From NCBI RefSeq assembly GCF_000686045.1, contig NZ_JMLV01000012.1, forward strand, positions 51,060 to 115,059: a stretch of 64,000 bases of DNA, in the 5' to 3' direction. This stretch comes from Fodinicurvata fenggangensis DSM 21160. Its GTDB lineage: Bacteria > Pseudomonadota > Alphaproteobacteria > Kiloniellales > DSM-21159. Made by a program: the position numbers and the translations under genes. The notes beneath the pieces were generated by a model, which was given only the letters and a program-made list of their open reading frames with translations, was not told the origin of the DNA and did not search any database. The first letter of the stretch is position 1; every line of letters begins with the position of its first letter. Of the stretch, positions 52,966 through 62,620 are shown in pieces.

Positions 52966-53979
52966 TCAGAGGTAGCTTTCGACCAGTTTCTCGGCGATCT
53001 GGACCGTGTTGAGGGCGGCGCCCTTGCGCAGGTTGTCGGAGACGACCCACAGGGCCAGCCCGTTGTCGACGGTCGGATCCTGGCGGATGCGGCTGACGAA
53101 GACGGAATCTTCGCCGGCACACTCGGCCGGGGTGACATAGCCTTCGTCGACACGGTGATCGACCACCGAGATGCCCGGCGCCTCGCGCAGGATCTCGCGG
53201 GCGCGATCCTCGCCCAGTTCGTCCATGAACTCGATGTTCACGGCCTCACCATGGCCAATGAAGACCGGCACGCGCACACAGGTGGCGTGCAGCTTGATCT
53301 GCGGATCCATGATCTTCTTGGTCTCGACCGTCATCTTCCACTCTTCCTTGGTCGAGCCATCGTCCATGAAGACATCGATATGCGGGATGACGTTGAAGGC
53401 AATCTGCTTGGTGAACTGTTCCTTCTTGATGGGGTCGTTCACGTAGATGGCGCGCGTCTGGTTGAACAGCTCGTCCATCCCCTCTTTCCCGCTGCCGGAA
53501 ACCGACTGGTAGGTGGAGACCACGACCCGTTCGATGGGCATGACTTCATGCAAGGGCTTCAGCGCCATCACCAGTTGGATCGTCGAGCAGTTGGGATTGG
53601 CTATGATGTTCTTGCGCCCATAGCCGGCAATGGCTTCGGGGTTGACTTCGGGCACCACCAGCGGAACGTCAGGATCCATGCGAAAATGCGAGGTGTTGTC
53701 GATCACCACGGTTCCGGCGCGCGCGGCAATCGGCGCGTACTGCTCGGAAACCTTGCCACCCGGCGAGAAGAGCGCGATATCGACACCGGTGAAGTCGAAC
53801 TTGGCCAGGTCCTGGATTTTCAGGACCTTGTCCTCGCCGAAGGAAACCTCACTGCCCGCCGAACGCTCTGAAGCGACGGCATAGACCTCGTCAGCGGGGA
53901 ATCCACGCTCGGAAAGGATCGTGAGCATTTCGCGACCAACGTTGCCGCTTGCCCCGACAACTGCCACCTTGTAACCCAT
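52966..53979 (-). CDS. asd: Aspartate-semialdehyde dehydrogenase
   Basis: Second step of the aspartate pathway to lysine/DAP, threonine and methionine. The 337-residue product has VAVVGASGNVGREML, NPNCSTIQLVMAL (catalytic Cys), STYQSVSGSGKEGMDEL and CVRVPVFIGHGEAV. Full length. It lies near leuCDB on the same strand, although the L,D-transpeptidase and PPOX genes intervene. Confidence 0.96.
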   Translation of the reverse strand: MGYKVAVVGASGNVGREMLTILSERGFPADEVYAVASERSAGSEVSFGEDKVLKIQDLAKFDFTGVDIALFSPGGKVSEQYAPIAARAGTVVIDNTSHFRMDPDVPLVVPEVNPEAIAGYGRKNIIANPNCSTIQLVMALKPLHEVMPIERVVVSTYQSVSGSGKEGMDELFNQTRAIYVNDPIKKEQFTKQIAFNVIPHIDVFMDDGSTKEEWKMTVETKKIMDPQIKLHATCVRVPVFIGHGEAVNIEFMDELGEDRAREILREAPGISVVDHRVDEGYVTPAECAGEDSVFVSRIRQDPTVDNGLALWVVSDNLRKGAALNTVQIAEKLVESYL

Positions 53980-54071
53980 AGTAACTTATCCATATTTAAC
54001 TTACGCCTGAACGGGGCTTGGACTTTAGACCTTTGCCGCTGTTTTGCAAGAGATGCAGATGGAACAATGCC

Positions 54072-55052
54072 ATGCCTCAAGCACGTCAAGATAAGCCATT
54101 TTTCTCCCGCCGCAGCTTCCTTCAGGCCAGTGCCTGGGCCGTTGCTGCAGGCGCCCTGAGTTCGACGGCACTGTCCGCCGGACAGGCCCTTGCCGTTGAC
54201 GGCACCGCCACTGAAGAAGGTGAACGTCCCGAAAGCCGCCTGGTGGGAGAACTTCGTCATTACCAGGCCAGGAAGGACGACACCCTGGTGGATATCGCAA
54301 CGCGCATGGGCATCGGCTTCGTGGCCCTGCGCGCCGCCAATCCCGATGTGGATGTCTGGCTGCCGGGCGAGGGAACGGAAATCGTTCTGCCGACACAGAG
54401 TCTTCTGCCGCCCGTCAACCCCAAGGGCATTGTCATCAATCTTCCGGAAATGCGCCTCTATCATTTCCGGGAAGCCGACAGCCTGCCCGTCTTCTACCCT
54501 ATCGGCATCGGCCGCGAGGGTCGCACCACACCGCTGGGCAGCACACGCATCGAACGCAAGACCGAGGACCCGACCTGGTATCCACCGGAGTCCATCAAGG
54601 CCGAAAAGCCGGAGCTCCCAGACGTCGTACCACCCGGTCCCGAGAATCCCCTGGGCACGCGCGCCCTCTACCTGGGCTGGCCGGCGTACCTGATCCATGG
54701 GACCAACAATCCCTATGGCATTGGACGGCGTGCCAGTGCCGGCTGTATCCGCATGTACCCGGAGGATGTCGAGACACTTTACCCCACTGTCCCCATTGGA
54801 ACCGGGGTGCAGGTCCTCGACGAGCCGGTCAAGATCGCCTGGGTGGGAAGTGCCCTTTACCTTGAGGTTCACCCCACCCAGAAGCAGGCCGACCAGGTGG
54901 AAATCAGCGGCTATTTCGAACGCGAAATGCCCGCCAACCTGATCAACCGCGTCATGCGTGCGGCCGGCAAGGACAAGGGACGCCTGAATTGGCAGGCCAT
55001 CGAGAAAGCCGGCATGGAGCGCCCTGGTTACCCGATACAGGTCAACGTGTAA
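54072..55052 (+). CDS. L,D-transpeptidase (YkuD) with Tat-type signal and LysM-like region
   Basis: Periplasmic enzyme that makes 3-3 cross-links or attaches proteins to peptidoglycan. The 326-residue product has a twin-arginine signal (SRRSFLQASAWAVAAG, about 13-28), a LysM-like wall-binding stretch (HYQARKDDTLVDIATRMGI), and the YkuD domain with HGTNNPYGIG and the catalytic Cys225 in SAGCIRM. The ATG at 54072 gives the signal peptide; an earlier in-frame ATG at 54018 is unlikely. Confidence 0.9.
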   Translation: MPQARQDKPFFSRRSFLQASAWAVAAGALSSTALSAGQALAVDGTATEEGERPESRLVGELRHYQARKDDTLVDIATRMGIGFVALRAANPDVDVWLPGEGTEIVLPTQSLLPPVNPKGIVINLPEMRLYHFREADSLPVFYPIGIGREGRTTPLGSTRIERKTEDPTWYPPESIKAEKPELPDVVPPGPENPLGTRALYLGWPAYLIHGTNNPYGIGRRASAGCIRMYPEDVETLYPTVPIGTGVQVLDEPVKIAWVGSALYLEVHPTQKQADQVEISGYFEREMPANLINRVMRAAGKDKGRLNWQAIEKAGMERPGYPIQVNV

Positions 55053-55110
55053 TCTCTATCCAACTGCAATCCGGTGCGAAGGCTGATTTTCAGGACGGAC
55101 AGGAGCGGAC

Positions 55111-55722
55111 GTGGCCATCGAGACCATAGAAGAACTGGAAACGCTTTACGATGCACGCATCTCCGATGCCGCGCGCCTGAAGGAAACCGACAGGATCATC
55201 GCACCCTACGCACGTCTGATCGAGGCCTCGCCCTTTGCAATCCTTGCAACGTCGGGCCCTGAAGGCCTGGATTGCTCTCCGCGCGGCGACCGGCCCGGCT
55301 TCCTGAAGGTCCAGGATGACCGAACCCTGGTCCTGCCGGATCGCAAGGGCAACAACCGCCTGGATTCCCTTCGCAACATCCTGAACGATCCTCGTGTGGC
55401 CCTGCTGTTCCTGATCCCGGGCAGCAGCACGACCCTGCGGGTGAACGGACGGGCGGTTATCTCCGACGATCCAGTCCTGCTCGAAAGCCTGGCAATCGAC
55501 GACAAGCTGCCGAAGACAGCCCTGGTGATCTCCGTCGAAACGGTCTACTTCCAATGTGCGCGCGCCGTCCTGCGGGCCGGACTCTGGGACAGCGACAGCC
55601 AGGTGGATCCGAAAAGCCTGCCCAGCGCCGGAGATATCCTGGAAGCGGCATCGGATGCACGTATCAATGGCGAGAGCTTTGATCGGGACTGGGCGGAACG
55701 AGCCGTGAAGACGCTATGGTAA
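55111..55722 (+). CDS. Pyridoxamine 5'-phosphate oxidase family FMN-binding protein (MSMEG_1061-like)
   Basis: A 203-residue split-barrel flavin-binding protein. The N-terminus is helical; the barrel begins with FAILATSGPEGLDCSPRGDRPGFL and continues with LPDRKGNNRLDSLRNIL and VALLFLIPGSSTTLRVNGRA. This pattern matches the MSMEG_1061 PPOX subfamily, not PdxH. Start is GTG at 55111, preceded by AGGAG. Substrate unknown. Confidence 0.83.
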   Translation: MAIETIEELETLYDARISDAARLKETDRIIAPYARLIEASPFAILATSGPEGLDCSPRGDRPGFLKVQDDRTLVLPDRKGNNRLDSLRNILNDPRVALLFLIPGSSTTLRVNGRAVISDDPVLLESLAIDDKLPKTALVISVETVYFQCARAVLRAGLWDSDSQVDPKSLPSAGDILEAASDARINGESFDRDWAERAVKTLW

Positions 55723-55758
55723 GCAGGGCTCACCCCTCTTCCGCGCCTATCCAACATC

Positions 55759-55792
55759 AAAAAACCCGGCCCTGAAATAGGACCGGGTTTTT
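55759..55792. terminator. Bidirectional terminator between the PPOX gene and the alanine-zipper lipoprotein gene
   Basis: A-rich left arm, CCCGG/CCGGG stem extended by CCT/AGG with a small loop, and five Ts on the right (55788-55792). The symmetry gives a U-tract on both strands, fitting the two converging genes. Confidence 0.88.
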
Positions 55793-55814
55793 CTTTGACA
55801 AGCCGCCGTAAGGC

Positions 55815-56060
55815 TTACTTGCGAACCGAGCTTTCGAAAGCACGGTCGGCGCGTGCGGCCGCACCTTCAGCCCGCTCAGCTGCAGATTCTGCCCGAACAG
55901 CAGAGTCCTCTGCGGAACGTGCAGCCTGTTCAGCTCGCTCAACGGAAGCCTGGAGCTGAGATTTATCCTCTTCGCTCATAGCAGTTGAGCAGGCAGCAAG
56001 GCCTGTTGCACTGAGGGTCGCGATACCGACGATAGCAAATGTACGTGCGAACTTGGACAT
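55815..56060 (-). CDS. Alanine-zipper outer-membrane lipoprotein (Lpp/OprI-like)
   Basis: An 81-residue protein with a signal peptide and lipobox LAAC (Cys at about 26). It is followed by a continuous helix of heptads rich in Ala, Ser and Glu (SVERAEQAARSAEDSAVRAE and on), as in alanine-zipper lipoproteins. It ends in Arg-Lys, so covalent peptidoglycan attachment through the C-terminal Lys is possible. GGGGA precedes the ATG at 56060. An earlier in-frame start (56165) lies before the signal. The 5' region contains a short hairpin (56110-56126). Confidence 0.85.
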   Translation of the reverse strand: MSKFARTFAIVGIATLSATGLAACSTAMSEEDKSQLQASVERAEQAARSAEDSAVRAESAAERAEGAAARADRAFESSVRK

Positions 56061-56323
56061 GTTGAGTCCCCTTAAATCCATTGTTCGAAGATTTATAATT
56101 CTGCTTCTACCTTCCTCTCGGGAAGGACTAGTGCACAAGGTGTGGTTCAATCGGGAATATTGCAAGGTGGGTCCCTATAATGTCCCAAAATTGCAACCAA
56201 TCACCTCCACACCCCCTTGATTCGCCCGGAAAGCGTCACAGCCTAACGGCGAGAAGGGGATGTGATATCGTTCATTATTGGTAAACTTTGCGGCAAAGTT
56301 GAGGCAATCACGCCTCACTGCGA

Positions 56324-57436
56324 TCAGCCGTTGAGGCGCTCCAACTCCGCGAGTACGGCATCGCCCATCTGGCTGGTCGAAACGGCTTTCGTGCCCGCGG
56401 CCATGATGTCGGGCGTCCGCAATCCGGCATCGAGGACATTCTGCACCGCCTGTTCGATCAGGTCGGCTTCTTCTGCCAAATCGAAGGTATAGCGCAGCGC
56501 CATGGCATAGCTGAGCAGGGTCGCAAGAGGATTGGCCTTGTCCTGCCCGGCAATGTCGGGGGCCGAGCCATGCACCGGCTCGTAGAGGGCCTTGCGCCGA
56601 CCGCTCTCGTCTACATCACCAATTGAGGCCGAAGGCAGCATGCCCAGCGAACCGGTCAGCATGGCGGCCACATCGGACAGCAGGTCGCCGAACAGGTTAT
56701 CGGTGACGATTACATCGAACTGCTTGGGGTTGCGCACAAGCTGCATGCCGGCATTGTCGGCGTACATGTGGTCCAGCTTGATGTCGCTGTGCTTCTCCTG
56801 GTGCAGCTTCGTGATCTCCTGGCGCCAGAGCACACCGGACTCCATCACGTTGGCCTTCTCACTGGAGGTTACACGCCCGCTACGCTTGCGCGCCAGGTCG
56901 AAGGCCACATCGCCCACGCGCCGGATCTCGTTCGTCGTGTAGACTTGGGTGTTGATGCCGCGGCGCTGTCCGTCGGGCAGCTCCTCGATGCCGCGCGGCT
57001 CGCCGAAATAGACCCCGCCGGTCAACTCGCGCACGATCATGATGTCCAAGCCCGAGACAATTTCCGGCTTCAGACTGGAGGCACTGACCAGCGCCTCGAA
57101 ACAGAGCGCCGGGCGCAGGTTGGCATAGAGCTCCATCTCCTTGCGCAGGCGCAGCAGGCCGCGTTCCGGCTTCTTCTCGAAAGGCAGATCGTCCCATTTC
57201 GGACCGCCCACGGCCCCCAGCAGCACGGCATCCACATTCAGTGCCTTGTCCATGGTGGCGTCGGTCAGGGGCACGCCGTGCGCATCGATGGCCGCCCCGC
57301 CGACCAGGTCCTCGTCCAGCTCGAAGGAAACGGAACGCTCACGCCCCATCCAATCGATGACCCGGCGTACCTGGCTCATGGCTTCGGGCCCGATGCCATC
57401 ACCGGGAAGGAACAGAATCGATTTGTTGGCTGCCAT
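56324..57436 (-). CDS. leuB: 3-isopropylmalate dehydrogenase
   Basis: Oxidative decarboxylation of 3-isopropylmalate in leucine synthesis. The 370-residue product has [28 protein letters not shown], the metal/substrate acids in [12 protein letters not shown], and [18 protein letters not shown]. Last gene of leuC-leuD-leuB, 51 bp after leuD. Confidence 0.97.
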   Translation of the reverse strand: MAANKSILFLPGDGIGPEAMSQVRRVIDWMGRERSVSFELDEDLVGGAAIDAHGVPLTDATMDKALNVDAVLLGAVGGPKWDDLPFEKKPERGLLRLRKEMELYANLRPALCFEALVSASSLKPEIVSGLDIMIVRELTGGVYFGEPRGIEELPDGQRRGINTQVYTTNEIRRVGDVAFDLARKRSGRVTSSEKANVMESGVLWRQEITKLHQEKHSDIKLDHMYADNAGMQLVRNPKQFDVIVTDNLFGDLLSDVAAMLTGSLGMLPSASIGDVDESGRRKALYEPVHGSAPDIAGQDKANPLATLLSYAMALRYTFDLAEEADLIEQAVQNVLDAGLRTPDIMAAGTKAVSTSQMGDAVLAELERLNG

Positions 57437-57487
57437 CTTGCTTACTTTGTCCTGTCTGTTGTGTGTCGTTCGGGGAACCGGCCTGGC

Positions 57488-58096
57488 TCAGGCATAGAGC
57501 CAGGGTTGCCGGGCCTTCTGCGTGTTCTCGAAGCTGTCGATCTCGGCCGCCTTGTTCAGGGTCTGGCCCACATCATCCAGGCCGTTGAGCAGGCAGTGCT
57601 TCTTCCAGGGGTCGATGTCGAAGGTGATGCGTCCCCCGTCGGGTCCCTCGATCGTCTGGTTCTCCAGGTCGACCGTCAGGGTCGCATTCGCGCCCCGCTC
57701 GGCATCTTCCATCAGCTTGTCGATCTCCTCCTGTGGCAGGACGATCGGCAGGATGCCGTTCTTGAAGCAGTTGTTGTGGAAAATATCGGCAAACGAAGGA
57801 CCGATCACGCAGCGGATGCCCGCATCCAGCAGCGCCCAGGGCGCGTGCTCGCGCGACGAGCCGCAGCCGAAGTTGTCGCCGACGATCAGGATCTGCGCAG
57901 ACCTGTAGGCCGGCCGATCCAGCACGAAGTCCTTGGGATTGCCGTCCTTGTCGTGTCGAAGGGCATAGAACAGCCCCTCGGAGAGGCCGGTGCGCTTGAT
58001 GGTCTTAAGGAAGCGCGCCGGAATGATCATGTCGGTGTCCACGTTCACCATGGGCAGGGGCGCGGCTACGGCGGTCAGCTTGTCGAACTTTTCCAT
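57488..58096 (-). CDS. leuD: 3-isopropylmalate dehydratase small subunit
   Basis: Swivelling subunit of isopropylmalate isomerase. The 202-residue product has [17 protein letters not shown], the [17 protein letters not shown] active-site loop, and [14 protein letters not shown]. It starts 29 bp after leuC. Confidence 0.97.
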   Translation of the reverse strand: MEKFDKLTAVAAPLPMVNVDTDMIIPARFLKTIKRTGLSEGLFYALRHDKDGNPKDFVLDRPAYRSAQILIVGDNFGCGSSREHAPWALLDAGIRCVIGPSFADIFHNNCFKNGILPIVLPQEEIDKLMEDAERGANATLTVDLENQTIEGPDGGRITFDIDPWKKHCLLNGLDDVGQTLNKAAEIDSFENTQKARQPWLYA

Positions 58097-58125
58097 TGTC
58101 TTGTCTCCTCTCGCTTGCGCCCTGC

Positions 58126-59535
58126 TCAGCAGGCCAGCTCACGCACGTCGCTCAGGTGACCCGAAATCGCCGCCGCGGCCGCCATGGCCGGGCTCATCAG
58201 GTGGGTACGTCCGCCCGGGCCCTGTCGGCCCTCGAAGTTGCGGTTGGACGTCGAGGCACAGCGTTCGCCTGGGTTCAGCTTGTCGGCGTTCATGGCCAGG
58301 CACATGGAACAGCCCGGCTCGCGCCAGTCGAAACCGGCCTCGCGGAAGATGCGGTCCAGGCCCTCTGCTTCGGCCTGCTCCTTCACCAGGCCCGAGCCGG
58401 GCACGATCATGGCATAGACACTGTCGGCCACACGGCGGCCCTCGGCCACACGCGCCACTTCGCGCAGGTCCTCGATGCGCCCGTTGGTGCAGGAGCCGAT
58501 GAAGACCTTGTCCACGGCGACGTCCTGCAGGCGGGTGCCGGGGGTCAGGCCCATGTACTCAAGAGACCGCTTGATGGCCGTGGCCTTGTTCTCGTTCGGT
58601 GCATCCTCGGGGTGCGGGATGGCACCGGAAATCGGCAGCACATCCTCCGGCGAGGTGCCCCAGGTGACCAGCGGCTCGATCTCGTCAGCCGAGAGCACGA
58701 CTTCCTTGTCATAGCGCGCGCCCTCGTCGGACGGCAGCGAGCGCCAGAAGGCCTCGGCCTGTTCCCAGGCCGCCCCCTTGGGCGCATAGGGACGTCCCTT
58801 GATGTATTCGATTGTGGTATCGTCGGGCGCAATCAGGCCGGCGCGGGCACCGCCCTCGATGGACATGTTGCAGATCGTCATGCGCCCTTCCATGGACAGA
58901 TCGCGGATCGCCTGGCCGGCATACTCGATGACATGGCCGGTGCCGCCGGCCGTGCCGATCTTGCCGATGATCGCCAGGATCAGGTCCTTGGCCGTCACCC
59001 CGGTGGGCAGCGGTCCATCCACCGTGATGCGCATGTTCTTGGCATGGGTCTGATAGAGGGTCTGGGTGGCCAGGACGTGTTCGACCTCGCTGGTGCCGAT
59101 GCCGAAGGCCAGCGCCCCGAAGGCGCCATGGGTGGAGGTATGGCTGTCGCCGCAGACAATGGTCATGCCGGGCTGGGTGAGACCCTGCTCCGGACCGATG
59201 ATGTGCACGATCCCCTGGCGCACGTCGTTCATCCGGAAGATGGGAACGCCGAACTCTTCACAGTTCTGCTCCAGCGTATTGACCTGGATGCGGCTTTCCT
59301 CGTCCTCGATGCCGCGGGCGCGATCCGCCGTGGGCACATTGTGGTCGGGAACAGCTAGCGTGGCTTCCGGGCGGCGAACCTTGCGACCGGCCATGCGCAG
59401 GCCCTCGAAGGCCTGCGGACTGGTCACCTCGTGCACGAGGTGACGGTCGATATACAACAGGCAGGTTCCGTCATCCTGCTGATCCACAACGTGGCTGTCC
59501 CAAATCTTGTCGAACAGCGTACGCGGCTGAGACAT
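58126..59535 (-). CDS. leuC: 3-isopropylmalate dehydratase large subunit
   Basis: Aconitase-fold [4Fe-4S] subunit of isopropylmalate isomerase. The 469-residue product has [20 protein letters not shown], the cluster cysteines in IGSCTNGR and [10 protein letters not shown], and [18 protein letters not shown] near the end. First gene of leuCDB, with a good promoter candidate 85 bp upstream. Confidence 0.97.
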   Translation of the reverse strand: MSQPRTLFDKIWDSHVVDQQDDGTCLLYIDRHLVHEVTSPQAFEGLRMAGRKVRRPEATLAVPDHNVPTADRARGIEDEESRIQVNTLEQNCEEFGVPIFRMNDVRQGIVHIIGPEQGLTQPGMTIVCGDSHTSTHGAFGALAFGIGTSEVEHVLATQTLYQTHAKNMRITVDGPLPTGVTAKDLILAIIGKIGTAGGTGHVIEYAGQAIRDLSMEGRMTICNMSIEGGARAGLIAPDDTTIEYIKGRPYAPKGAAWEQAEAFWRSLPSDEGARYDKEVVLSADEIEPLVTWGTSPEDVLPISGAIPHPEDAPNENKATAIKRSLEYMGLTPGTRLQDVAVDKVFIGSCTNGRIEDLREVARVAEGRRVADSVYAMIVPGSGLVKEQAEAEGLDRIFREAGFDWREPGCSMCLAMNADKLNPGERCASTSNRNFEGRQGPGGRTHLMSPAMAAAAAISGHLSDVRELAC

Positions 59536-59619
59536 ACTCTCGCTCCTAACCCTTCCGAATGGGAATTGTCCTAATATATATGGCCCCTGATCAGGGACAT
59601 GTCTTCCCCGGGGCGGGCG

Positions 59620-59648
59620 AGAATAGCGCTGGTCACCGGGAACCGCAA
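59620..59648 (-). promoter_or_regulatory. Candidate promoter of leuCDB
   Basis: Minus-strand TTGCGG (59648-59643) and TATTCT (59625-59620) at 17-bp spacing. The predicted start is near 59613, giving a leader of about 78 nt. A perfect 12-bp palindrome at 59585-59596 (CCCTGATCAGGG) lies in that leader and could be a regulator site or simple hairpin. Confidence 0.5.
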
Positions 59649-59704
59649 TTCACCCCCGGCTTTTTGTCGCGAAGTTTTTCCCCCAGTCAGGCGCGGCGCG
59701 AACT

Positions 59705-60466
59705 CTAGCGTGCGAAGAAGGGCCCGCCTGGTCCAGGCTGGATCTGCGAGGAGTGTGCAAAGTGCTGGGTCGAATGGGGCTTGGCCGTGTAGGGTAAATT
59801 GCTTGCAGGTGCCGACTGGCTGCTGTCTGTCTTGCGAGACGCCTGCTGGACGGGAAGGGGGGCATCCTCCTTGCCAGAGGCCATCTTCTGCCGTTCCTTG
59901 TTCCAGATATCCATGACCTTGGTGCGATAACGCAGGTTGTACTTGGGCGTTGCCGAGTGGTAGCGGCCCACGGCGGCTTCCCAGGAGTTGAATTTGCGGT
60001 AGTGGTCGATCAAATACTTCGCGCTGTAGGCCACGTTGTAGGCCGGATTGAAGGCCTGCTCCAGGCTGTCGAAGGCATCCGGGTGATACATCAAGTTGAT
60101 CTGCATGCAACCGACATCGATGTTGCGAACCCCCTTGGCCTTCAGTTGCCGCACTTCACGCACTGCAGCGGCGCGACTGGGCAGATAGCGCCCCCTGCCT
60201 TCGGCCATGACGGTCCAGGGCCAGGCAAAAACTGCCCGCAGCTCCTTGTTGTGCCGCCCCGATTCCGCCTTCGCAATGGCTGTCAGAAGTCTTGCCGGCA
60301 CGCCCAGAAGGCGCTCCGCCTCGGCGATGTTGCGCGCACAGAGCGTCCAGTCGGAGTCGACACCGGCGGGCGCAAACTGCGGCTGCTCGGCTCTGACCGG
60401 CCAGGCTGCGAAGACAAGCAGCCCCAAAAACATCAGGGAAAAAGTCACTCTGCCGAAAGTGGTCAC
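59705..60466 (-). CDS. Lytic transglycosylase (SLT domain) with signal peptide
   Basis: Cleaves the glycan backbone of peptidoglycan. The 253-residue product has a signal peptide (VRAEQP cleavage region at about 25-28), then the SLT fold with the catalytic Glu in TAIAKAESGRHNK, and VGCMQINLMYHPDAF, LIDHYRKFNSWEAAVGRYHS. The tail (from about 200) is Ser/Gln-rich. Start is GTG at 60466, with a near-perfect AGGAGG site eight bases upstream. The open frame continues 13 codons beyond it. Confidence 0.88.
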   Translation of the reverse strand: MTTFGRVTFSLMFLGLLVFAAWPVRAEQPQFAPAGVDSDWTLCARNIAEAERLLGVPARLLTAIAKAESGRHNKELRAVFAWPWTVMAEGRGRYLPSRAAAVREVRQLKAKGVRNIDVGCMQINLMYHPDAFDSLEQAFNPAYNVAYSAKYLIDHYRKFNSWEAAVGRYHSATPKYNLRYRTKVMDIWNKERQKMASGKEDAPLPVQQASRKTDSSQSAPASNLPYTAKPHSTQHFAHSSQIQPGPGGPFFAR

Positions 60467-60663
60467 CTTGGAACCTCCTGTGAATTCACAGAAGGAGTGA
60501 AGCAAGCTTCATGCCACATAAGGAAATTAGGCCCCGAGCAGCCAGATACGCGGCCGCCCGGAATTGTGCGTTGCAGCACAGAACGGCCTCTGCAACCACG
60601 CACTATCTGGCGGCTATTAATAGTGGAATATATATGTATTCCAACTAGATACTATTTTCACCC

Positions 60664-60691
60664 TTGCACGCGCCCGGAAAATCCTTATATT
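60664..60691 (+). promoter_or_regulatory. Promoter of the MmgR-like small RNA
   Basis: TTGCAC (60664-60669) and TATATT (60686-60691) with a 16-bp spacer. Both boxes are close to consensus. Start would fall near 60697. There is no ORF downstream before the terminator, supporting a non-coding transcript. Confidence 0.6.
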
Positions 60692-60695
60692 GTGC

Positions 60696-60792
60696 AGTGC
60701 GGCATATGAAGGACTTTCTTCGTTTGCCGTACGTCTCTAAGGGCGTTTCCTCCCTAGACTTGGGGCCGTGCATAGCGCACGGCCCTTTTTTT
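60696..60792 (+). ncRNA. MmgR / alpha-r8 (suhB-type) trans-acting small RNA candidate
   Basis: About 96 nt. A 5' hairpin (60698-60704 with 60725-60731; inner 60708-60711 with 60718-60721) is followed by a single-stranded stretch containing UUUCCUCCCU (60746-60755). Next is a perfect 9-bp terminator stem (60763-60771 with 60777-60785) and seven Ts. The UUUCCUCCCU core and the adjoining strong terminator match what is known of the alphaproteobacterial alpha-r8 family, whose member MmgR binds Hfq and represses phasin mRNAs in Sinorhizobium. The core is anti-Shine-Dalgarno-like. Family assignment is from motif and layout only. Confidence 0.6.
60763..60792 (+). terminator. Terminator of the MmgR-like small RNA
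   Basis: Perfect 9-bp GC-rich stem with a 5-base loop, followed by seven consecutive Ts on the plus strand only. No plus-strand gene lies upstream that it could serve, apart from the small RNA. Confidence 0.85.
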
Positions 60793-60853
60793 CTTTCAGG
60801 ACGCCTCTCGCTTGGACTTGCACGCGAGGGCCCTGGCGCACCCCGCCCTGCTT

Positions 60854-61822
60854 CTATGCGCCTTGAAGGTCCAGTTGACCAAGGTGCCGGATCAGTTCCG
60901 GCATCCTTTTGGCAAGACGGTCCAGACCCGCTGTGCGCTCTATGCGCGCCTCATCCATGTAGAGCCGGCGGTTGATCTCGATCTGCAGGCAATGCAGGCC
61001 TTCGCGCGGCCGGCTGTAGTGCCGCGTTACATAGCCTCCCGAATAGGGCTTGTTGCGTCCCACCCGATAGCCGGCCGCACGCAACACTTCGGTTGCGCAT
61101 TCGGTGACCTCCGGCGCACAGGCCGAACCATGGCAATCCCCCAGCACGATATCCATCGTCGGCACGCGCGGGTCGCGCCCCCAGTTCTGTGCGCTGGAGG
61201 GCATTGAGTGACAGTCGAGCAGCAGGCAGGCCCCGAACTGCGCCCGGGTTTCGGCCAGAAGGCCGGCCAAGGCGTCGTGATAGGGCCGATAGCAGCGCTC
61301 GATCCGCCTCAGGGCATCATCCAGAGTCAGCTTGCCTTTGTAGATTTCCGCACCGTTCGCCACCACGCGCGCCACGGTCCCCAGACCGGCGGCAACGCGG
61401 GGCGAAGAAGAATTGACGTAATCGGGCAGCGGCTCATCGAACATGGAAGGATCCAGTTCGTAGGGCTCGCGGTTGGGGTCCACATAGGCACGCGGGAAGA
61501 GCGCACGCAGCAAGGGGACGCCCAGTCCGGGTGCCGCGGCGAAGATCTCGTCGACAAAGCTGTCCTCGGAGCGACGCAGCATCAGGGGGTCCAGCCGCGA
61601 GCGCGCCAGGAAGTCGGCCGGGTAGCTGCTGCCGCTGTGCGGCGAGGCCACCACGAGGGGCAGGCACTGGCGCCTGGGGCGCAAGACCTCGTGGCTCTCG
61701 CCTATGTCCGTCCTCTGGGCCGGGCCGTCCATGCTGACTCCGCAAAATCCCTCATTCCTTCGCTCAATGTCCGAATGTTGCCGGCACTTCGCAACGATTT
61801 CTTTGGCCGTTAGCCCCATCAT
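60854..61822 (-). CDS. N-formylglutamate amidohydrolase
   Basis: Zinc amidohydrolase removing formate from N-formylglutamate (HutG family). Product 322 residues from 61822, or 292 from a better-spaced internal start at 61732 (GCGGAG site). It shows VVASPHSGSSYPADFL, FPRAYVDPNREPYELDPSMF, LLLDCHSMPS, and RVGRNKPYSGGYVTRHY. Next to cpdR in divergent orientation, as often seen in alphaproteobacteria. Confidence 0.9.
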   Translation of the reverse strand: MMGLTAKEIVAKCRQHSDIERRNEGFCGVSMDGPAQRTDIGESHEVLRPRRQCLPLVVASPHSGSSYPADFLARSRLDPLMLRRSEDSFVDEIFAAAPGLGVPLLRALFPRAYVDPNREPYELDPSMFDEPLPDYVNSSSPRVAAGLGTVARVVANGAEIYKGKLTLDDALRRIERCYRPYHDALAGLLAETRAQFGACLLLDCHSMPSSAQNWGRDPRVPTMDIVLGDCHGSACAPEVTECATEVLRAAGYRVGRNKPYSGGYVTRHYSRPREGLHCLQIEINRRLYMDEARIERTAGLDRLAKRMPELIRHLGQLDLQGA

Positions 61823-62045
61823 GCCGCTCTCCCGTCATGCCGCTGTCGAGTCATTCCTGGCGCCGAGGCGCAATACGACTCCCCTATGGGGGGCGAATCC
61901 GCTAATCTGTCTCTCTCAAGGCCGTCACATCCGGGCGTCATGCTCCGAAGCGGCGCGCTGGAAGGACAGACAGGCGGGACACAAGCAGCCCTTGCCCGGA
62001 GCAGGACGCCCGGGGCCGCCGGCTCGGAGTGGAGGCAGGAAACCC

Positions 62046-62414
62046 ATGGCGCGCATACTGCTGGCGGAAGACGACCCGGGTCTGCGCCGAGTCCTGGTGC
62101 GCGCACTGGGATCGGCCGGACACTCTGTCGCGGCCACGGGCAACGGCCTGGAAGCGCTGGAGACCCTTAAGAAGCGCCCCGTGGACCTGTTGCTTGCAGA
62201 CATCGTCATGCCGGGGCTGGACGGGATGGAACTCTCCCGCCAGGCGGCAGCGCTCCATCCAGCTATCCGGATCATGTTCATCACCGGCTTTGCCGCGGTC
62301 ACCATGCACGACGGCAGGGTGGAGCACGCACCGGAGGGCGCCCGCCTGCTGTCCAAGCCCTTCCACCTGCGCGACCTGGTCCGCCAGGTCGAAGCCCTGC
62401 TGGAAGCCGCGTGA
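62046..62414 (+). CDS. cpdR: CpdR-type single-domain response regulator
   Basis: Single receiver domain, 122 residues. Acid pocket Glu8/Asp9/Asp10, phospho-acceptor Asp52 in LLADIVMPGLDGMEL, Thr in MFITGFAAV, and Lys in LLSKPFHLRDLV. The sequence closely follows Caulobacter CpdR (RILLAEDD, TDIVMP, IMFITGFAAV, VLSKPFHLR). When unphosphorylated, CpdR primes the ClpXP protease in cell-cycle-dependent proteolysis and is phosphorylated through ChpT/CckA. The ATG at 62046 gives the family start; the frame is open much further upstream. Confidence 0.9.
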   Translation: MARILLAEDDPGLRRVLVRALGSAGHSVAATGNGLEALETLKKRPVDLLLADIVMPGLDGMELSRQAAALHPAIRIMFITGFAAVTMHDGRVEHAPEGARLLSKPFHLRDLVRQVEALLEAA

Positions 62415-62541
62415 AGGCCGCTCCATGAACAATGCTCGGGCCATCGAAAATGAAGGCAGAGGAGACTTGTCAAACGCCAGCGAGGGTGCTATCTGCCCGC
62501 CCTACCGCAGGCGATCATCCCGTGCATCGCCGAACTGGTGC

Positions 62542-62616
62542 GGGCGCGTAGCTCAGCGGGAGAGCACTACGTTGACATCGTAGGGGTCGCTGGTTCAATC
62601 CCAGCCGCGCCCACCA
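62542..62616 (+). tRNA. tRNA-Val (anticodon GAC)
   Basis: A 75-nt cloverleaf with CCA encoded. Acceptor GGGCGCG/CGCGCCC, D-stem GCTC/GAGC, anticodon stem CTACG/CGTAG around loop TTGACAT (anticodon GAC), T-stem GCTGG/CCAGC with TTCAATC. Position after cpdR is common in alphaproteobacteria. A 72-bp repeat copy lies 88 bp downstream. Confidence 0.95.
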
Positions 62617-62620
62617 TCCT

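Larger units (their letters stand above)
60467..60853. other. Intergenic region holding a small RNA locus
   Basis: 387 bp between two minus-strand genes. The left part (60467-60655) includes the upstream region of the transglycosylase gene. The right part (60664-60792) holds a + strand promoter, RNA and terminator. Nothing recognised in 60793-60853. Confidence 0.7.
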
